Shown here piece by piece: positions 1 to 10,800 of a stretch of DNA of 64,000 nt (its first letter is position 1; each line of letters begins with the position of its first letter). The stretch is from Ignelater luminosus (Eukaryota; Arthropoda; Insecta; Coleoptera; Elateridae). The DNA is taken from positions 1 through 64,000 of the forward strand of contig VTPC01000398.1 in the NCBI GenBank assembly GCA_011009095.1, read 5' to 3'. A program made the position numbers and the translations under genes. The notes under the pieces were generated by a model that did not search any database, was not told the origin of the DNA, and worked only from the letters and a program-made list of their open reading frames with translations.

Positions 1-53
1 AAAAAAAACCGTGTTTTCTTTGTTAGGCCTGGAACTTTTCAGCCCATGTGTTA
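1..53 (-). mobile_element. Truncated mariner terminus at the window edge
   Basis: The stretch contains CTTTGTTAGG (18-27) followed by GGAACTTTTCAG (31-42). Read on the minus strand, this follows the left terminus of the mariner at 3349-4640, where the same two blocks occur in the same order and with similar spacing. The outermost bases have diverged. I infer that the body of a related mariner lies upstream, outside the window. The match is short, so a chance resemblance is possible. Confidence 0.4.
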
Positions 54-2952
54 TGTTATGTCTGCCCATTTGTAACTCTGTGTACATCGGCCGAACACTT
101 AGAAATGTTGATGTTTAATACAAAGAGCACGTACGATATTACAAACACAAACATATAGAAAATTCAATTATGCCAACACTTAACAAGACATGATCTTCCT
201 ATGATTACAAATAACCACACTACATTTTTACATTTTTGCAATAATAAAAATAGATGTTTTAGTACCTTTGATGAATGAGCAGATTAACTTAATAGTATCG
301 CCGTATCTGCCAGTGCTGGTTGAAGAATTAAAATTTCAATTTCTGAATGAAGTTAGCTGGTTACTATGACAACTTGTTTATTTATAGCTTTGAAAATGAT
401 ATGTTAATATCTAAACACGTCGGGCAAATAAAGTTAGGCTGTATTAGTAGAATAAAGTACGTTATTATTGCGATTTGTTCGCACATCTCCAACCGCCAAT
501 CAATCACATTATGTTTGTCAGAAATGCACTTTTGTAGAAACGAGTACAGTTACCAGTCTTAGACCTGCAGTATCCTGTTACAAAGCATATGAATTAAAGC
601 AGTGAAGAAACTTTCTAATTTTTCGCGTTTTGGGAAACCTACTGCGAGAGCTATATGGCCCCATGGATTGAATTCCAGATCCGAAATATCTGGTCACATC
701 GACCTGGTATATTATATTTACACTATGTTACGTGTATTAATGGTGGGTATCGTCATTTTTCCGCTATTTCGTCCGATACTGGCATGAAAGTAATGAATAT
801 TCTGATTTTATGCTCCCTAAAACCATCGTGCAAAAAAATTTAGAAAAATGACGATTTTCATTTCTTGTATAATAAGTCTGTTCAGTTAGAATTTCCGTAA
901 TTACTTTTAAACCGTAGCGGATAAAGTTTGTTTTTATAAAAATAGAAGTACATTAACCTTTGCATAATTACGGGCACCCAGGAGGGCCAAAAAGTTTGAT
1001 GTAATTACACAAGACATTAAACAAATTGTTCATGAATTGATGTCGCTTTAAAGTAACAATTTATTAAAATAATTGAGATTGAAAAGTTGTCGTTTCATTC
1101 AGTAAATGAGCACAATTAGTTTGCCCTAGTTATCTTTTATGGTAAGCATGTTTTTGTATCTTTTCAAATGATCATTTCAATCATTTATCTATTACACCCC
1201 TTATACTAAATTAAAGTTCGAAATCAATATTTTGCGCTTCCTTGTATTTCTTATATTTAATTCAGTTGTTTCTTTAAACCTCGTGTTAGGCCGGTAAATG
1301 AAGAACTTCCGATCAGACCACTGATGTCGTCGATAAACTAGTAATAGCGGACGGAAGCGCGAAAAATTTATATTTATTTTTATCTAATTCTCAGTTTGAA
1401 CCTTTGAAGCATGTACATCAGAGAAGCTTGTAGCGTAGAGAATGCTTTGTTAGTGAACATAGCCATTTGTGAGTGGGTACAAATATAAGAAATCGAATAA
1501 TATAAATTATTATCGAATGATTTCCAATAATCTCAAAAACGTTGTTCTGATACTACTAGCAGACGCATTAACGAACGTTTCGATAACAATTTGATTTGTA
1601 GAAAGTTCTAGAACTCATTCAAATTTAGCTTGAGAATATCGCTTACAGTAACAGTAAACGTAAAACTGAATAAAGGAAGTTAGCTGCTTACATGAAAAAA
1701 ATTGAAATAAAAATGACTGTTATGTTACCAAACATTGTGTTTCCAATGTTTCTCCTACAAAGAGAGCATTCCCTAAAGTACAAAAATTTGTTGTTGGTTT
1801 GCCGCGTGAATTCCGCAACTTGTTTAATAATTAAATACGCAACAAGAGAGTTTTACCGATTAGTTATCAAACCATAATATAGCGCATTCTTTTTTTATCT
1901 TTATTTTGTTAAAACGTTCTGGAATATTTTATAAAATACACAATAAAACATAAAAAATGTAAAGCTTATATGAATAAAACAAAATGAGCTTTTGTAGTAT
2001 TTGCCCTTATTTTAAAAGAATTTGTTAAATCATTTAAGAAATACTTAATGAGTTGTATTACCCTCAAGGGGTAGAGATTTTGTACTTAATGGAGAATCCT
2101 CATTGATATGGAACGATTTAAACTGTATTCCGTAGTGTTTACAAAGTTGTTTCGGTTAATCAGTTCGCAAAACAATAACTTTGTTGTTTCTGAAAGTGTG
2201 CGTATGAATAATTCATATTCTTATAAAATGTACAGTTTCATTATTTTAGTTTTTGACATTTTGTTAATAAGAAACTAGCATTTGAAAACTGCTAGTTTAA
2301 AGAAACAACTAATATAGGGTGAGGCACTTGACGTGGCTCCCCTTAGCAGACTTGTACTGAGCAACCTAATAATTTTTGTCATTGTAACGTAGATTTTAAC
2401 ATAATCTGTACCTACTTTGAATAATAAATTTTACAGACTATATTCTAATATTTATTAATGTACAGTCCGTAAATAAAATAATGTCGCAAGTTGTTTTACA
2501 TTTTTTAGTGTTAAATGTCTGATTTAATAATAACTGCCTCATTGTAAGTATTAAACACATGGTATCGTATATGATACGTGATATTATACCTTTGGTGACA
2601 TTGGTTATTGCTCTGAGCTACTGATATCTATATCGTAAGTGTACCAATGTGTTTAGAATTTCCCAAATTAAAAAAATTATTTGTTAAGCATTAACTTTAT
2701 ATTTTTAAATTATTTCAAAATGGTGATGTGTCTGCTTGTCAACACGTGAGAACTTGTGCAAATTTGTTTTGTTATATTTTGTGTATATTGTGTATAAACT
2801 TGCTTGAAACAATTCTAATGCTTCGAAACATGTAAACAGATCTTATTTTACTATTTTAGCTATCTGATAGACATATGCATTTACCTTGTTAGGACATTTT
2901 GCACATGTATCATATGCGTAACAATGTGCGTGATTTATGTAATTCGTACAAA
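54..2952. other. AT-rich stretch, no supported gene
   Basis: Only short open frames occur on both strands, with no recognisable motif, no convincing splice context and no inverted or tandem repeat that I could see. The open frames near 347-562 and 602-843 overlap in several phases and look like chance. Confidence 0.6.
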
Positions 2953-3348
2953 ATGAGTAAATGGTCGTGGAACGAGTTTCCAAGAAAGAAACCACTAACT
3001 GAAGAAGAACTGTTACAAGAGCTTGCAATACTTCTTGGGAGTAAAGACGAGTTAGAATCTGACGACAGTGATGACGACGATGTCGCCGATTCTGCTGTAA
3101 ATTCTAGTACTTTTAAAGATTCTTCTTCTGGCAAAGAGTATTCTGTGCTAAATCATAATTTATTAGATAATTTAGGCGCTGATCCTGATGACATAAATAT
3201 TCTGAGTGATGCTTCTCTATCTAATGCCTCTAGTTCTAATAAAAAAAGTAGGAATGTTCCTAGACCGAGAATTATTTGGAAAAACAGTAACTTTTTGTTA
3301 GCAGATCACCAAAAAGTAGATGTACTTCGGAATGAAATTGCTGACTTA
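2953..3348 (+). pseudogene. piggyBac-type transposase, 5' fragment (split by mariner)
   Basis: This is the N-terminal part of a piggyBac-family transposase, the cut-and-paste enzyme of TTAA-targeting elements. I place the start at the ATG at 2953 (MSKWSWNEFPRKK) because a basic/aromatic start followed by LTEEELLQEL is a sensible piggyBac beginning; the frame is open upstream to 2899. An acidic, serine-rich segment follows (DSDDDDVAD near 3063), then a basic patch (KKSRNVPRPR), as in the low-complexity N-termini of this family. The frame runs into the mariner inserted at the TA at 3347-3348. The identification rests mainly on the downstream fragment at 4643-5458, which has the diagnostic motifs. 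Alone, this piece would be only an acidic unknown. Confidence 0.6.
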
Positions 3349-3376
3349 CTAGGGTGGTCTGAAAAGTTTCCGACCT
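3349..3376 (+). repeat. Left TIR of mariner 3349-4640
   Basis: It begins CTAGGGTGGTCTGAAAAG and ends CCGACCT. It matches the reverse complement of 4613-4640 at 26 of 28 positions. Confidence 0.92.
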
Positions 3377-3413
3377 AACAAAGATAAAAGACATTTTTTC
3401 TGAAAATTTTTTT

Positions 3414-4464
3414 TTATTTTTCAACATAGTCTCCTTGTAACTCTACACATTTCTTCCAGCGATGCTCCCATCTCTGTAACCCGTCCAAATAGTACTCGGC
3501 ATTTTTCTCTGCAAAATAATTGTTCACGAAGGTGATTGCCTCTTCATTTGACGAAAATCTTTGTTCTCCGAACGCAATTTTTAAATGAGGAAACAAAAAG
3601 AAGTCGCTTGGGGCTAGATCTGGTGAGTAAGGCGGATGGTCAAGCAGTTCAAACCGTAATTCGTGGATTTTCGCCATGGCAACCGCTGAGGTGTGAGACG
3701 GTGCGTTGTCTTGGTGAAACAGGATTTTCTTTTTCTGCAAATGTGGCCGTTTTTTTCACAAGTTCTGCCTTCAGTTTGTCAAGTAAGGATGCATAGTATG
3801 CTCCTGTAATGGTTTTTCCTTTTTGAAGATAATCGATTAAAATAACTCCATGACTATCCCAAAAAACAGTCGCCATCACTTTCCCAGCCGAAAAAACAGT
3901 TTTTGCTTTTTTTGGAGCCGGTTCCCCCTTTGCAGTCCACTGTTTGGACTGTATTTTTGTTTCGGGCGTATAATGGTGTATCCAAGTTTCATCTACAGTA
4001 ATTAATCGGCGCCAAAACTCGGATTTATCTCGCCTAAACTGCGCCAAAAGAGCGTTGGAAATATTCATTCCAACACGTTTTTGGTCTAACGTGAGCAAAC
4101 GCGGCACCCAACGCGCGGACAGCTTTCTTATGCCTAAATGTTGATTTAATATGTGACAAACACGTTCTTTTGACATGTTCAAAACCTCTGCTATCTCTCT
4201 CACTTTAATTCGGCGGTCGTCTAGCACCATTTGGTGAACTTTGGCGATGTTTTCGTCGGTAGTTGCAGTTTTTGGACGTCCCGAACGTTCATCGTCTCCC
4301 AAGCTCTTACGGCCACGTTTAAATTCAGCAGCCCAAAATTTCACTGTGGTAAATGATGGTGCAGAGTCCCCATACACAGAATCCAACTCATCTTTTATCT
4401 GCGAAGGCGTATTACCTTTCAAAAACAAATATTTAATGACAGCTCGATACTCGATTTTGTCCAT
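3414..4464 (-). pseudogene. Mariner transposase (DD34D), one frameshift
   Basis: The gene encodes the transposase that binds the TIRs and cuts and re-inserts the element. The likely start is the Met at 4464 (MDKIEYRAVIKYLF); the frame also opens at an upstream ATG at 4482. In order it has an N-terminal HTH, a second HTH ending in the linker motif WVPRLLT, and the catalytic core. The first Asp lies in TVDETWIHHYTPE (about residue 164 counted from 4482). The second is in HQDNAPSH and the third in SPDLAPSDFFLFP, with 34 residues between the last two (DD34D). HTH wording and motifs resemble the irritans subfamily (Himar1-like). A seven-T run at 3750-3756, seven A on the coding strand, shifts the frame by one base. 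The reading continues in another frame to a C-terminal GDYVEK at 3414. No other break is visible. Confidence 0.9.
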
Positions 4465-4612
4465 TTTCACAAAAAAACTCACATCAATTCACTCAAACGA
4501 CTTACATAAAAACTGCGCGTCCAAAATGGCTGAAACTTTGGTGAGTAACTGTCAACAGATGAACAACGAAATTCAGTAGCTTTTATTTACGAGTGCTGCC
4601 ATCTTCACGTTG

Positions 4613-4640
4613 AGGTCGGACACTTTTCAGACCACCCTCG
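4613..4640 (-). repeat. Right TIR of mariner 3349-4640
   Basis: It ends CAGACCACCCTCG directly before TA and is the inverted partner of 3349-3376. Confidence 0.92.
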
Positions 4641-4642
4641 TA

Positions 4643-5458
4643 GACTGAAAAACCAATTTTTTAAGTATTTCTTCCAAGACGAATTATTTCAAAAACTGTT
4701 GAGAAATCTATGTTTTACAAAAGTCAAACTAATCCAATGATACTCGGATTATAAACAAAGAAACAGCACAAAACGTGTTGTTATTTGTATTTTGAGTTCA
4801 CTTATCTTATAGCACAAATATACGTGATTATTGGAAGGGTATCACCAGTAACGACTTTATAAAAATGTGTTTCCGTTAAACCAATTCGAAAAAATCAAGA
4901 CTTGGCTTCATTTTAACAACAATATCAGTCAAAAGGCTCTATAGAATTTCTTCAGAATTGTTTTAGAACTGTACCTATGTAAGAAAATTTAGCTGTCCAG
5001 AATAAACCCCATAAATGGGAATATAATTTGTTTTTTATATGGTATATCAGGTTATGCCTACAAATTTGAAGTGGACACAGGACAAGAAGGCGATCCTTCA
5101 GATAGACGAATGGATGAACCTGACCAAAAATAATTTCGGATTAAAATTCTACGTTGTTGTTTATGTATGATCGGCAAAATAAGCATTAAACGAAAACGAC
5201 CTATTTGCTGGAATATAAGAACAATTAGAAATCGAAAAAAAGAAGTGCACGTCAATAAAAATACCATTAAAGGATCTTTGAAAGGATTTAATAGAACATT
5301 GGCCAGAATGGAAGGACACAAGAGGACGATGTAAATATCTTTTCTGTTCTAGTTTGACATTTGTGTCTTGCTCCAAATGCCAAACATTTAATAAAAAGTT
5401 AAACTGTTTTCAAAAGCATATGTGTTTGCGATATAACTTTTACACTTTTGTCTGGAAT
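4643..5458 (+). pseudogene. piggyBac-type transposase, decayed 3' part
   Basis: Translation in shifting frames gives piggyBac landmarks in the right order. YFFQDELFQKLL follows the mariner. A segment near 4822 reads TNIRDYW, the family's conserved RDYW block. At about 5051 GYAYKFEVDTGQ precedes a DEPD motif, matching the usual 'GY.Y.FE.YTG...EPDLG' segment. From 5300, HWPEWKDTRGRC, CSKC and CFQKH form a C-terminal Cys/His cluster like the family's zinc ribbon. Stops and frameshifts interrupt every block. Most of the catalytic core between the EPD block and the Cys cluster has been deleted: only about 0.2 kb remains where several hundred bases are expected. The gene is long dead. I could not find TTAA-flanked termini. 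Confidence 0.75.
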
Positions 5459-5643
5459 CATTAAATTTTGATGAAGCTAATCTGTCAGAATATCTTGCTG
5501 TTGTTCATCATTACTGCAAACGACGTGGATTTGTAATTTATGCAAAAGTACTTATTTGTGGTGCAGATTCCATGCTACCATGTTATGCTATCGTGAAAAG
5601 TCTTCAAACAACAGATAAATGGAGCAAGAGTTTATCAAAATAG
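5437..5643 (+). pseudogene. Unidentified coding-like fragment
   Basis: An open frame of about 68 codons follows the piggyBac Cys cluster without an ATG at its start. It contains NFDEANLSEYLAVVHHYCKR and later CGADSMLPCYAIV. Composition and codon use look more protein-like than the surrounding sequence, and the frame then closes at TAG. I do not recognise the family. It may be a remnant of another element or an old exon; chance cannot be excluded. Confidence 0.25.
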
Positions 5644-7610
5644 CGGAAAACAAAGCAAATAGCAGCTATCATCAACCTGCAGATCTGAAGTTTTACAAGG
5701 TTTACATAATTTACATATGACCGTTTCTGACGACGACTAATTTTTAGATTTCCCACAGGGGGAGAGGCCTGCTAAAGAAAGATGTAAACGGTTCGAAAAT
5801 AATAATTTTGCTTACTGTTCTGGTAGTAGAAATCTTTACACCGACATCTTTAGATTGATTATTGTGCAGTTTCGCTTCAGATTAAACTGGTTTTTTTTGG
5901 TTTGGTTTGGTATTTTCGTGTCGGAGAAAATCTCTCACCCATTCAAAACTTACGAGAGATTGAATGGACTATTTTAGGTTTTGCTAGAAAATGTTACCTG
6001 ACCTATTTAAGACGAGTCAAGATTACTTGAAACAGGCAAAACTACATCGATCTTAAGTAATTGGCAAAATTGTCAAATTGTATGCCGTAAATGTAAGATG
6101 TGTATAAAAAAATATTAAGATACATGACACACTAAACAGGAGACTTTAACAGAAGAATGTGCTGAATAACCTTAATTCAATTTTTGAAGTGGAATGATTT
6201 TTAAAGCGATTTTATACAGTGTTATAGACCCTTTCCTGCCAAGATTATCATGATCTATCTTTATTTCTCGCGAAACGGAGATACTTCTCTTTCTAAGGAA
6301 AAATTCTGCGAAAAGTGTTTTGTATTGTTATTGAAGTGAAACGTCCTAAAGTTCTCTTATAGGGTCTTCACATCTTTAACTAGACTGTAGTCTCCTATCT
6401 AGTCAATAGATATAACGATCTAAAGTGTTAATGGGAAAACATTTTTAATACAAAGCAAAACGAGAACAAGAATTCTGGGAGAGCCGATTTATTGTATAAT
6501 TGGTTTTTCACAATTCTCGAATCCTTGTAAGGTCTATTCTGTGGGCTATCCGTATTTTGCCCATTCCTATCCTAAACGACACAGACTTTCTAAAAACATG
6601 TTTACGTATTCCTGCGCGCATAACTTACTCTTCTGTGTAGAAGAAACTTTATACCGCAATAAAAAAACTTCAGATAACTTCAGTTAAAGTTATCGGGGTT
6701 TTTCGGGTATCGACAAGTATTTAGAATGTAACAGCGTTGACAGATATTGCACACGGAGTGTATGAATATGGGATCAACCCCAATAGAAAAAATATTGATG
6801 CTATCTGATTATCAGTCCCAATCCCAGTTTTAAAACAAGATATCAGAATTAACCGAAGTAGAAAAAATGTTTTACATTTATTGAGATTGTCTTTAACAAG
6901 CTTCTATGTTGCTTTTTGAAAATTTAAGAATTTGCGTAGTAAATTGATTAAAGAATAAATCTTTTTGTCCCATTTAGATATTGCATACCGATCAGTAGAT
7001 TAAATTTAACGAAAATGTGCTTCATGTGTTGTCTGTTGCTAAGGTTTTACAGTATTTTTGATAATTTCAAATTTAATACATCACAATGTAATTCTACTAT
7101 TATTGAAACGTAATGAACGTGTCTGATATTAAGGTTCCAAAGAAGTTTTTTATGCAGATGCTTTTCAACAACTATTAAATATATATGTTACGTTTCACTA
7201 TCTTTTTGTAATTACCTATGAGTTTAGATCAATTCGATTATTTTGGCCTATTTTTAATAAAATTTAATTAGCGATATTTGCTCGAATAACTCATTTCTAC
7301 AAGAATGTCTCATTTATGACAACCAATTTTGTTCCACCATTTACTATGTTTCAATAGCAGTACTTTCTTGTTGACTAAAGATACAACCAGCTAACGAGAA
7401 TCTCGCAAAAGTCAACAGAATTCAATATTAATCGATTTTCTATTATAAGCATACTTACACCATTTACAATTTTATATTACAAATTGTTCAAATAAAAATT
7501 TTATTAAAAACAAACCCTCTTATTGTAAAATGCAAATATTTAACTTCCTGTTTCTCTAAAAATAAAACGAAATTAATTAATAATTACAGATATGTATTTG
7601 TTTTATGCAG
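5644..7610. other. AT-rich stretch, nothing supported
   Basis: No open frame with recognisable motifs and no clear repeat was seen. The TTTTTTTTGG(TTTGG)n-like tract near 5890 is low-complexity only. Confidence 0.6.
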
Positions 7611-7654
7611 GATATCAGTAGGTGATAACATGAGGTGTGCAATGGGGCTGCGCT

Positions 7655-7814
7655 GCTTGTTAAGAGGGCGGAACGCGCGTCGCGGCGCAAGCGGGGCAAA
7701 GCGTCTACTATAAAAGATGTTGGGGCTCCTACCGTGGACCTCACTGTCAAAGTACTATTACAGCATCCAAAGTTACCCATCCCTTGCATCAACCAACAGG
7801 TGATCAGCGGTAAG
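7655..7814 (+). promoter_or_regulatory. Candidate core promoter and first-exon donor in a CpG-rich patch
   Basis: A CpG cluster containing GGGCGG, CGCGCG and GCGGCGC (7668-7704) stands out sharply from the AT-rich surroundings. It is followed by TATAAAAG at 7709-7716 and by TCACTG, with its A at 7743 about 34 bases downstream of the first TATA base, a reasonable initiator position for an insect TATA promoter. A strong donor match, GCG|GTAAGT, lies at 7809-7814. This order suggests a promoter plus a 66-nt untranslated first exon of a plus-strand gene. An open frame from 7635 crosses the patch and the donor but has no ATG, and an acceptor-like TTTTATGCAG ends at 7610, so an internal exon is the alternative. 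I do not recognise any encoded peptide. Confidence 0.35.
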
Positions 7815-10800
7815 TCTGAAATTAACTTTTTTTTTCTTTCTTAGGGTTTAGTTCCCAAAAATTTTAAAAAATATTTTGTCTTTTTAAAATTATTATTTAA
7901 ATCGCGTAGATAATTTTTTATTGGATAATATGGAAAAATAAACTAGAATTAAAATTAGAAAAAAAACTGTTATACTTTAATCAAATTTAAAATTTACTGT
8001 TGTGGTTTTAACATCATAAAAATGTAATAAAAAAAAGATTAGAAGTGAAAACAAAATTTTTAAAAATTAAATTTAGAGGATGTAAATGTAATTATTATTC
8101 TCTTTAGATAAAACGGCATCCTTTGTAACCCTTGCCCAATAACAATTAAATTTACTGTTTTAAAAAAAATGTTATTACAATGTTTCTGAATTTTCCGAAT
8201 AAAAGTTTTGGTTAACAAATTTAAATATTGACTGTTTTGATAAATAATTCAAACTTGAGTGTTATGTTATTCAGTTTTCTAATAGAAACTTTTAAAGTAA
8301 ATAAAATTCCCAACTTTGGATTTTCTTTAATTTTATTATTAGTACTAAAAACATCACTGTCAAAATAACATAAAATTTTACCTTTACATCACTTGAGAAA
8401 GTTAATTAAAACTTTATTAATTTAAATAAAAAACAAATTAATAAAATGGGGAAACAAACTTTTAAATACGGCCTCAATCAAAGAAACGTTTTTCCTGGAA
8501 GCGTTTTAATTTTAAAAATGTGATAATGTAAATTATTTTGTAAATAATTTGTGTATGCAAGAATTAACATCAATTAAAATCTTTCCGACGTCAGTACCCA
8601 GAGCGGTAACTATTTCTTCTGTATTTCGTGAGGAGAGTTTTCACAACTTCCAACAGGTTTGAAATTGCAAAAGTTTATCCTTAAAATTTTAAACGACAGT
8701 AAACATTAATATGCTAATTTGAAAATACAAAGTTTACATGTTATCTTTACTAAAATATCCAAAATTATTAAATTTTGCCCTTGTCAAGATGAAAGAGCGT
8801 ATATAAATGAACTTAGAAGAACTTTGGTGGAACTTTTAGTTTAATCCTATATTTTTGTTGAAAGAAAATTATAACTTTAATTTTTAATCGAATTAGATTT
8901 TAATAACTAGGGTTTATTAGATTTACCAACTTTGAAATAGTTAGGGCCCTATAATAATTATTTTGTCATCTCAAATGAATGTCCTACTAACAAGGCGAAG
9001 ATCAGTTTACCTTGTGCAATCCTCTAGATTTGGAATTCCCAGAATGACTAATATGATTAGATTGTGTAGACCTTCAGAGACTAATACAAGCATGTTTAAT
9101 CACCACTACAAATTTTGTCGGTCAAATTTGACATTACTCAGGTAAACCTAAATAATTCAATATAACTTATCTTGTGGTGAAAAGCCGGAAAATTAATATT
9201 TGCATAACATTGTGTATGGTTAGAGTAGGATTTTAACAAATTTGGTCGATACATAAAGCTTGTAAATTTCCAATGTTTCTTTTACTTACATTAAAGTTCC
9301 CTTTAGTACGCGTTTTTATAGTACTTAAATGCCAAAAGGAGTTCATAAGGAAACTTTCTCCTTTCGTTAGCTTTTAATTTTACAGCTTAGCTTTTCATTA
9401 CTTAAACCGTCACTTCTAATAATATAACGGAAACAAAAAAGAAACTGAAAATCACTAAGCCCAAATTCTTTTTATTGTTATCACATTTAAGGAAACGAAA
9501 TAAATCTTAAGTGACATTCTTTTCTTGATGAATCATATAATATAGGCGATGAAAGATTTACTATATCTATAAGATTGCTTTTATTATAAATTAGGTAAAA
9601 TTGCTTAATTTCTAAAACAGAATGTTTTAGTGAACAACTAGTTCAAATTCTTCTTAAAGAATTTGAAGTTTGACCAGGCTAAGTATTTTAATATTGAAGC
9701 GTTAATAGGGGATATCCTAGTAAACTTGCTGAAGCAATTACTTTGTTCTTAAAAAGGGTGATTAAATTGTATCCGAAATAACTTGGAACAGTTACGCGGA
9801 AAAAACAAATTTTAACAATCAGCTTTAGTGTCTCCTAATAGCCTTACCAATTCACCGGGATGGTATACAAGATATCATTTCTGTATCAAACATAAATAGG
9901 CTTATCAGTATAGGGAAGCGCAGTTACATATGTTTTCACAAATTAATTATTAGTGATTCATAATAACTGATATCTCCTTCGTTGATTTTTTGCAAATACC
10001 AGATAAAATATAATAATTCAGATGGTGTTCCTATTTTTATTTAAATTATAGTAGCTTTCTAAAATTCTATCTATTACATAGTTAATACGATATTTTATCT
10101 GGAATTAATGGTTTTTCCTTGGTTAACCCTTATAATAAAATGCGTAGTTAAAACTGTTATTCTAATATAATGTAAAAATAACACCAGTGGTTAATTCGGC
10201 TATTATGCTAGATTTTCCCAAAATAAACCATCAAAATAATATTATATAAACGAAACAAATTTCAATTTATCCCTGAATTAACCTGTCTAGATATTTCAGT
10301 AGTTCTTTGCTTTTTATATGAGTATGTAGGCGAAAATTTTGTTACATTTAAATGTATGTAAAATGTGTTTTTTGCGAATCTATATTTGCTAATATAGAAA
10401 GGTCTTCATCATTCTAATTCCAACAGTTGCATTTATGTTATAATTAACTCATTTCTTCTTAAAACTAAAAATTAAGAATTTCTGTTCCAAATTAGTAATT
10501 TTAGTACATTGTTGAATTTTACCGCAACCTTCTTTTGTCGATTTTGCTTGTTTTAGCCCAAACCGCTCATTTGTTCATTTTAAATGCTGTAACAACTGGT
10601 ATCATATAACACATTGGATTAGTACAAAATTGAACATTGTTAGAAATTTCTAGAACCAAAAGTGAAAGATTAGACTAGTTTTACGCATATTTAATATGAG
10701 TTTGTTACCTGAAACCATTTGTTTGCTGTACTTCTAATCGTGAACATTTTTAGAGTTAATGTTTATAAAGAATGTTGTGTCATTTCTATGCAAGTATGTT

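Larger units (their letters stand above)
3349..4640 (-). mobile_element. Full-length mariner element (irritans-like), inserted in piggyBac
   Basis: A 1292-bp Tc1/mariner element has 28-bp terminal inverted repeats with two mismatches and is flanked by TA on both sides (3347-3348 and 4641-4642). Size, TIR length and TA target duplication all fit mariner. It carries one transposase gene on the minus strand, broken by a single frameshift. The ends are intact, so the copy could still be moved by a transposase supplied in trans. It sits inside an older piggyBac pseudogene and is therefore the younger insertion. Confidence 0.93.
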
